From the NCBI RefSeq assembly GCF_030388665.1, contig NZ_CP128846.1:1736001-1800000 (forward strand): 64,000 bases of DNA, in the 5' to 3' direction. This document shows positions 60,092-64,000 of the stretch, in pieces; the first letter of the stretch is position 1, and the number at the start of each line of letters is the position of its first letter. A program made the translations under genes and the position numbers. This stretch comes from Streptomyces flavofungini. Lineage in GTDB: Bacteria > Actinomycetota > Actinomycetes > Streptomycetales > Streptomycetaceae. Below the pieces are notes generated by a model. It searched no databases and was not told the DNA's origin. It was given only the letters and a program-made list of their open reading frames with translations.

Positions 60092-60127
60092 CTGAGGGGC
60101 CCGAACCGAACGGTTCGGGCCCCTCAG
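60092..60127. terminator. 17-bp hairpin after pssA
   Basis: CTGAGGGGCCCGAACCG and its perfect complement meet at an AA centre. It is 18 bases past the pssA stop and can end transcripts from both sides; the glycerate kinase gene reads toward it from the right. Confidence 0.85.
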
Positions 60128-60282
60128 GCGTTCATGGACGTCGGAGTCACCGTGACCGCCGGACGGGACTGTGCCCACCCTTCCCCAAGCTCTCGGCCGC
60201 GCTCGGGCAGGGGAGAGCCCTATCGCCCTGCGGGACGACTGCCCACCGGGTGGAAGGCGGGCCGGGCCGGGCCGGGCCGAGC

Positions 60283-61473
60283 TCAGGTCAGGAAGTCCGT
60301 GGCGATCTTGGCTGAGAGGCGCTCCAGGAGGGGGCCCGCCTCGGCCACGCAGCGGGACACGTCGGGCTCGATGTCGGTGAGGGCGTAGGCCCGCCGGATC
60401 CCGGCGGTGCCGAGCGCCGACGGCGGCAGCGCGAGCCGCCCGCAGACGGCGACGACGTCGACCCCGGCGGCGCGGGCCGCGGCCGCCACCCCGGCGGGAG
60501 CCTTGCCGTGCAGGGTCTGCTCGTCCAGGGACCCCTCCCCCGTGATGACGAGCGTCGCCCCGGCGAGCGCGGGCGCGAAGCCGAGGACGTCCAGCATGAC
60601 GTCGATGCCCGGCCGGAACGACGCCCCGAGGCCGACCAGCGCCCCGTAGCCGATGCCGCCCGCCGCGCCGGCGCCCGGCGCCTCCGCGTACTTCAGGGCC
60701 TGCGGCCCGGCGTCCCGCGCGAGGACCCGCGCGAAGTGGGCGAGCGCGGCGTCGAGGGCGGCGACGTCGTCCGGCGTGGCGCCCTTCTGCGGCCCGTACA
60801 CCGCGGGCGCCCCCTTGGGGCCCGTCAGCGGGTTGTCCACGTCGCTGGCGAGCACGATGTCGACGTCCGCGAGCCGCGGGTCGAGGCCGGACAGGTCGGC
60901 CGACGCCAGCTCCCGCAGGGGCCCGCCGCCGGGCGCGACGGGCTCACCGGCCGCGTCCAGGAACCGCGCGCCGAGCGCCGCGAGCATGCCCGCGCCGCCG
61001 TCGGTCGTCGCGCTGCCGCCGACACCGAAGACGATGGTGCGCGCGCCGGCGTCCAGGGCCGCGCGAAGCAGCTCGCCGCTGCCGTACGTCGTCGCCGTGA
61101 GCGGCGCGAAGGTCCCCGCGGGCAGCAGCTGGAGCCCGGAGGCCTCCGCCATCTCCACGACGGCCGTGCCGTCGCGCAGCGCGTACGCCGCCACCACCTC
61201 CGCGCCGAGCGGCCCGGTGACCCGCGCCTGCCTGCGCTCGAAACCGGCTGCCACGGCCGCGTCGACCGTGCCGTCACCGCCGTCGGCCACGGGCAGCGCC
61301 CGCACCGGGAGGTCGCCCAGCACGCTGTGCAGGCCCGCGGTCACGCGCTGGGCGACCTGCACGGCCGTGAGGGACCCCTTGAACTTGTCCGCGGCGATCA
61401 GCACATGGCCGCGGCCCGTGCCCCCGGCGCCGCGCGCCGCGCCGTCTCCCGCCGTCTCTGCAGCGTCCGCCAC
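60283..61473 (-). CDS. Glycerate kinase
   Basis: A 396-residue GarK/GlxK-type glycerate kinase, which phosphorylates glycerate with ATP. IAADKFKGSLTAVQVAQ (about 25-41), VADGGDGTVDA (about 62), VFGVGGSATTDGGAGM and TGEGSLDEQTLHGKAP are the family signatures. GTG at 61473 with AGGGGA about eight bases upstream was preferred to a TTG 13 codons earlier. The first 20 residues are poorly conserved. Confidence 0.92.
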   Translation of the reverse strand: MADAAETAGDGAARGAGGTGRGHVLIAADKFKGSLTAVQVAQRVTAGLHSVLGDLPVRALPVADGGDGTVDAAVAAGFERRQARVTGPLGAEVVAAYALRDGTAVVEMAEASGLQLLPAGTFAPLTATTYGSGELLRAALDAGARTIVFGVGGSATTDGGAGMLAALGARFLDAAGEPVAPGGGPLRELASADLSGLDPRLADVDIVLASDVDNPLTGPKGAPAVYGPQKGATPDDVAALDAALAHFARVLARDAGPQALKYAEAPGAGAAGGIGYGALVGLGASFRPGIDVMLDVLGFAPALAGATLVITGEGSLDEQTLHGKAPAGVAAAARAAGVDVVAVCGRLALPPSALGTAGIRRAYALTDIEPDVSRCVAEAGPLLERLSAKIATDFLT

Positions 61474-61643
61474 CTTGCATTCCCCTTGCTCTTCGGGCCT
61501 TGCTCGCGTCAAGGCAGTCGCGCCGCTGCGACCATAACCGCAGGAGGGGGCCGCTGCCCATGGTCGAGCGGGTCACGCCTTGATCCACTGACCCGAGATG
61601 TCCTCCCATGTCGGGGCAAAGCGGTGCCGGGGCCATGCGGGAG

Positions 61644-61655
61644 ATGATCGATCAT
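61644..61655. promoter_or_regulatory. ATGATCGATCAT palindrome, copy 2
   Basis: Identical to the palindrome at 51939-51950. It lies 58-69 bases before the chosen ADP-ribosylglycohydrolase start. Confidence 0.5.
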
Positions 61656-61712
61656 CCCCGGGTCCTGGTCGGCGGCGCGCGGCGCACCCCCGGCTTCGGG
61701 TACACCGGACCC

Positions 61713-62843
61713 ATGACGTCGAAAGGACAGGACACCCCGCTCTTGGACCGCGTCCACGGCGGCTGGCTCGGCCGGGTCGCCGGGAACATGCTCGGCAAGC
61801 CCGTGGAGCGCGGTGACTACTGGACGCGCGACCGCATCGACCGCTATCTGCGGCTCACCGACGCGCTGCCGCTCACCGACTACCTGCCGGAGCCGCCGGA
61901 GGGCGCGGTCGGCTTCGAGCTGCGCCCGGAGTGGCGTGCCTGCGTGCGCGGCCGTGTCGACGGCAGCTGCCGCGACGACGACGTGGACTACGCGATCCTC
62001 GGCCTGGAACTCCTGGAGTCGCACGGGTTCGGCTTCACCACCGAGCAGGTGGGCGGGCTGTGGCTGCGGCGCCTTCCGTACCTCCAGACGTTCACGGCGG
62101 AGCGCGCCGCGTACCGCAATCTCGCCAACGGGCTCAAACCGCCGCTCACGGCCACCTACGACAATCCGTACCAGGAGTTCATCGGGGCGCTGATCCGCGC
62201 CGACATCTTCGGCTGGACCTGCCCGGGCGACCCGCGCCGGGCCGCGTCCCTCGCCCGCAGGGACGCCGTGCTCTCCCACTCCGGCAACGGCGTGTACGCG
62301 GCGATGTGGGCGGCGGCGCTGGTCGCGGCGGCGTTCACGGCGGCCGGGCCGCGGGACGCGCTCGACGCCGCGCTCACGGTGATCCCGGCGAGCAGCCGGT
62401 TCGCGCGGACGGTACGCCGGGTGATGTCGCTGTACGAGGCGTCGCTGAGCTGGGAGGAGACCCTGGCGACGGTGGAGAGCGAGACGGCGGGGCTCGACTG
62501 GATCCACGCCGTGCCGAACGCGGGTGTCCTCACGGCCGGGCTGCTGTACGGCGACGGGGACTTCACCCGCACGATCGCGCTGACCGTCCGGGGCGGCCTG
62601 GACACCGACTCGAACGGCGCGACGGCGGGGTCCGTCGCCGGAGTGCTGTGCGGGGCCGCGGCCGTTCCCGCGCAGTGGCGCGATCCGCTGCGGGACCGGG
62701 TGCGCAGCGCGGTGTTCGGCTACGACGGGGCGCGGATCAGTGAACTGGCCGAGCGGACGGCGCGGTTGGCGCGGCGGAGCGTGCGGGAGGCCGCGGCGGC
62801 CGGGGAGTCGGCGGCGACGGAGCCCGCGGGCTCGCGGGAGTAG
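61713..62843 (+). CDS. ADP-ribosylglycohydrolase family protein
   Basis: A 376-residue DraG/ARH-fold hydrolase, which removes ADP-ribose from proteins or other targets with two Mg ions. LDRVHGGWLGRVAGNMLGKPVE opens the fold, SCRDDDVDY (about 86-94) holds the first metal-binding acids, and GLDTDSNGATAGSVAGVL (about 295-312) holds the C-terminal ones. The target is not known. The ATG at 61713 fits the domain boundary; a longer start would read through the palindrome. Confidence 0.88.
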   Translation: MTSKGQDTPLLDRVHGGWLGRVAGNMLGKPVERGDYWTRDRIDRYLRLTDALPLTDYLPEPPEGAVGFELRPEWRACVRGRVDGSCRDDDVDYAILGLELLESHGFGFTTEQVGGLWLRRLPYLQTFTAERAAYRNLANGLKPPLTATYDNPYQEFIGALIRADIFGWTCPGDPRRAASLARRDAVLSHSGNGVYAAMWAAALVAAAFTAAGPRDALDAALTVIPASSRFARTVRRVMSLYEASLSWEETLATVESETAGLDWIHAVPNAGVLTAGLLYGDGDFTRTIALTVRGGLDTDSNGATAGSVAGVLCGAAAVPAQWRDPLRDRVRSAVFGYDGARISELAERTARLARRSVREAAAAGESAATEPAGSRE

Positions 62844-62888
62844 CGCGAAGTTCTGCCGCCGCCGGGCGGTGATCGGCACAATGTGCTC

Positions 62889-63344
62889 ATGCCCGAGTAC
62901 CTTGAACTCGACCTTTCCGGCGCCGCGTTGCGGGTGCGCCTCGCCGACGTGGGCGAGGCGCCGCCGGCCGCCTCCGACGACGGCGCTCTGCCCGCCGAGT
63001 TCGGCGTGCCGGGCCCCGTGTCCAGCGGGGGCGGCGGCCGGGCCGCCGCGCTGGCCGCCGACACGCTGCGGGCGACGCTGCGGCCGCTCGGCCCGCTGCT
63101 CGACCAGGTGCACGCCTCGGTGTCCGGGGCGGAGCACCCGCCGGACGAGTTCGGCGTCGAGTTCGGCGTCGAGGTGGGCAAGGACCTCAAGCTCGGCATC
63201 GTCGGGGTGAAGGGGACGGCCACGATGACGGTGTCGGCGATGTGGCGGCGTACGGAGGAGACGGGGCGTACGGACGGGACGGGGCGTGCGGGCTCCGGGG
63301 AGCCTTCGGGTGGGGTGCCCGCGGGCGGCCGGGGCGAGGGCTGA
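62889..63344 (+). CDS. Trypsin-co-occurring domain protein (CU044_2847-like)
   Basis: A 151-residue protein with a compact alpha/beta domain: YLELDLSGAALRVRLADVG, then LAADTLRATLRPLGPLLDQVHASV (helix) and EFGVEFGVEVGKDLKLGIVGVKGTATMTVSAMWRR (strands). This matches the trypsin-co-occurring domain that sits beside trypsin-like proteases, as here. The tail is Gly/Glu rich. The stop is two bases before the protease start, so the two should be co-translated. Confidence 0.82.
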   Translation: MPEYLELDLSGAALRVRLADVGEAPPAASDDGALPAEFGVPGPVSSGGGGRAAALAADTLRATLRPLGPLLDQVHASVSGAEHPPDEFGVEFGVEVGKDLKLGIVGVKGTATMTVSAMWRRTEETGRTDGTGRAGSGEPSGGVPAGGRGEG

Positions 63345-63346
63345 GC

Positions 63347-64000
63347 GTGACCGGGTGGCCGGGCGTGGCGGCGGGGGCGCCGCCGGTCGTCGCCGTGCTC
63401 GCGCGGGCGGACGAATCGGCTGTCGGAGCGGCCGCGCTGCTGTCCGCGCACCGGGTCCTGACCTGCGCGCACGTCGTCAACGAAGCGCTCGGTCTGGCGC
63501 CGTTGAGCGAGCAGCGGCCCGTCGCGGACGTGCTGCAGGTCGGATTCGAACGGCGGACGGTGCGGATCAAGGCGCAGATCGAGGTGTGGCTGCCGCCGCG
63601 CCGGGGCGGGGGCGCCGCGTGGCAGGGCGACCTGTGCGTGCTCGCGCTGAGCGAGCCCGCGCCGGCCGGGACGGCGCCGGTCGCCTGGACGGAGATGGCA
63701 CAGGGGCAGCGGCTGCGGGCCTGGCACGGCTGCGGAGATCCGATCACGTTCGCGGACGCCCGCCTGAAGCTGCTCGACGACCGCCTCGGCTACCTCGACG
63801 GGGAGTTGTCGGGCGCCCCGATCGGCCCCGGCTTCAGCGGTGGCCCGCTGTGGACGGAGGGCGGGACGGTCGCGGCGGGCCTCGTCGTGGGGCGGCTCGC
63901 GCACGGCGGCGACGCGGGCCACGGGCTGCACGCCGGACAGACGGTGCGGCGCACCTGGGCGCTGCCGTGGCAGGCGATCCGCGAGCAGCTGTACGCCGCC
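63347..64000 (+). CDS. Trypsin-like serine protease, cut by window edge
   Basis: The first 218 residues of a chymotrypsin-fold protease; it continues past the right edge. The triad is visible: His42 in LTCAHVVN, Asp95 in GDLCVLALS, and Ser164 in GFSGGPLW. There is no signal peptide, so it acts in the cytoplasm. The GTG start lies two bases after the upstream stop. In known relatives the protease is followed by effector or sensor domains, but what lies beyond is not seen here. Confidence 0.85.
   Translation, partial: MTGWPGVAAGAPPVVAVLARADESAVGAAALLSAHRVLTCAHVVNEALGLAPLSEQRPVADVLQVGFERRTVRIKAQIEVWLPPRRGGGAAWQGDLCVLALSEPAPAGTAPVAWTEMAQGQRLRAWHGCGDPITFADARLKLLDDRLGYLDGELSGAPIGPGFSGGPLWTEGGTVAAGLVVGRLAHGGDAGHGLHAGQTVRRTWALPWQAIREQLYAA

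Overview
The window looks like a piece of a Streptomyces (or close relative) chromosome. GC content is very high, third codon positions are almost all G or C, GTG and TTG starts and 4-nt ATGA/GTGA overlaps are frequent, and only one TTA leucine codon was spotted in a real gene. The gas-vesicle cluster has the gene order I know from streptomycetes, and an ethylmalonyl-CoA pathway operon is present. I see no rRNA, tRNA, CRISPR array, phage or insertion sequence.

Layout. 1-7.3 kb: an MBL-fold hydrolase overlapping a lysine-free aminotransferase-fold protein, a secreted protein, an ANTAR protein, a PAS/GAF protein, a SigB-family sigma factor and a CBS-domain protein. 7.3-13.6 kb: a DinB-like protein, an AraC regulator, an ABC-F ATPase divergent from a PAP2/diacylglycerol-kinase fusion, and a methyltransferase. 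13.7-19.5 kb: a ten-gene gas vesicle cluster (O-A-F-G-Y-Z-J-L-S-K, read leftward) behind an NDH-2-like flavoprotein (19.5-20.9 kb). 21-28 kb: mixed metabolic genes, including an enolase-superfamily protein and an arginase-fold protein that both lack expected metal ligands, and a DUF5107/TPR protein.

28.2-36.6 kb: a four-gene peptidase operon (M55 D-aminopeptidase, M20, S9, S66), a TetR regulator, and a divergent Tat-exported lipoprotein of the agmatine/peptidylarginine deiminase family. Near-identical 16-bp palindromes lie in front of both arms. I read this as one undescribed TetR regulon for envelope or extracellular peptide processing. 36.6-48.8 kb: a methyltransferase, a PAS-GAF-PP2C-ATPase signalling protein, an MFS exporter with a beta-sandwich tail, a radical SAM protein with a canonical SOS box, a secreted tripeptidyl aminopeptidase, RidA, a TetR/SRPBCC divergent pair with two palindromes, and a HEAT-repeat gene carrying the TTA codon.

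49-58.4 kb: a double-length 3-hydroxyacyl-CoA dehydrogenase, a TetR regulator closed by a 22-bp terminator stem, then ccr-ecm-mcl-mch-mcd. These turn acetoacetyl/crotonyl-CoA into ethylmalonyl-, methylsuccinyl-, mesaconyl- and methylmalyl-CoA for acetate assimilation and extender-unit supply. 58.5-60.1 kb: psd and pssA for phosphatidylethanolamine synthesis, ending in a strong terminator. 60.3-64 kb: glycerate kinase, an ADP-ribosylglycohydrolase, and a trypsin-co-occurring-domain protein next to a trypsin-like protease cut by the right edge.
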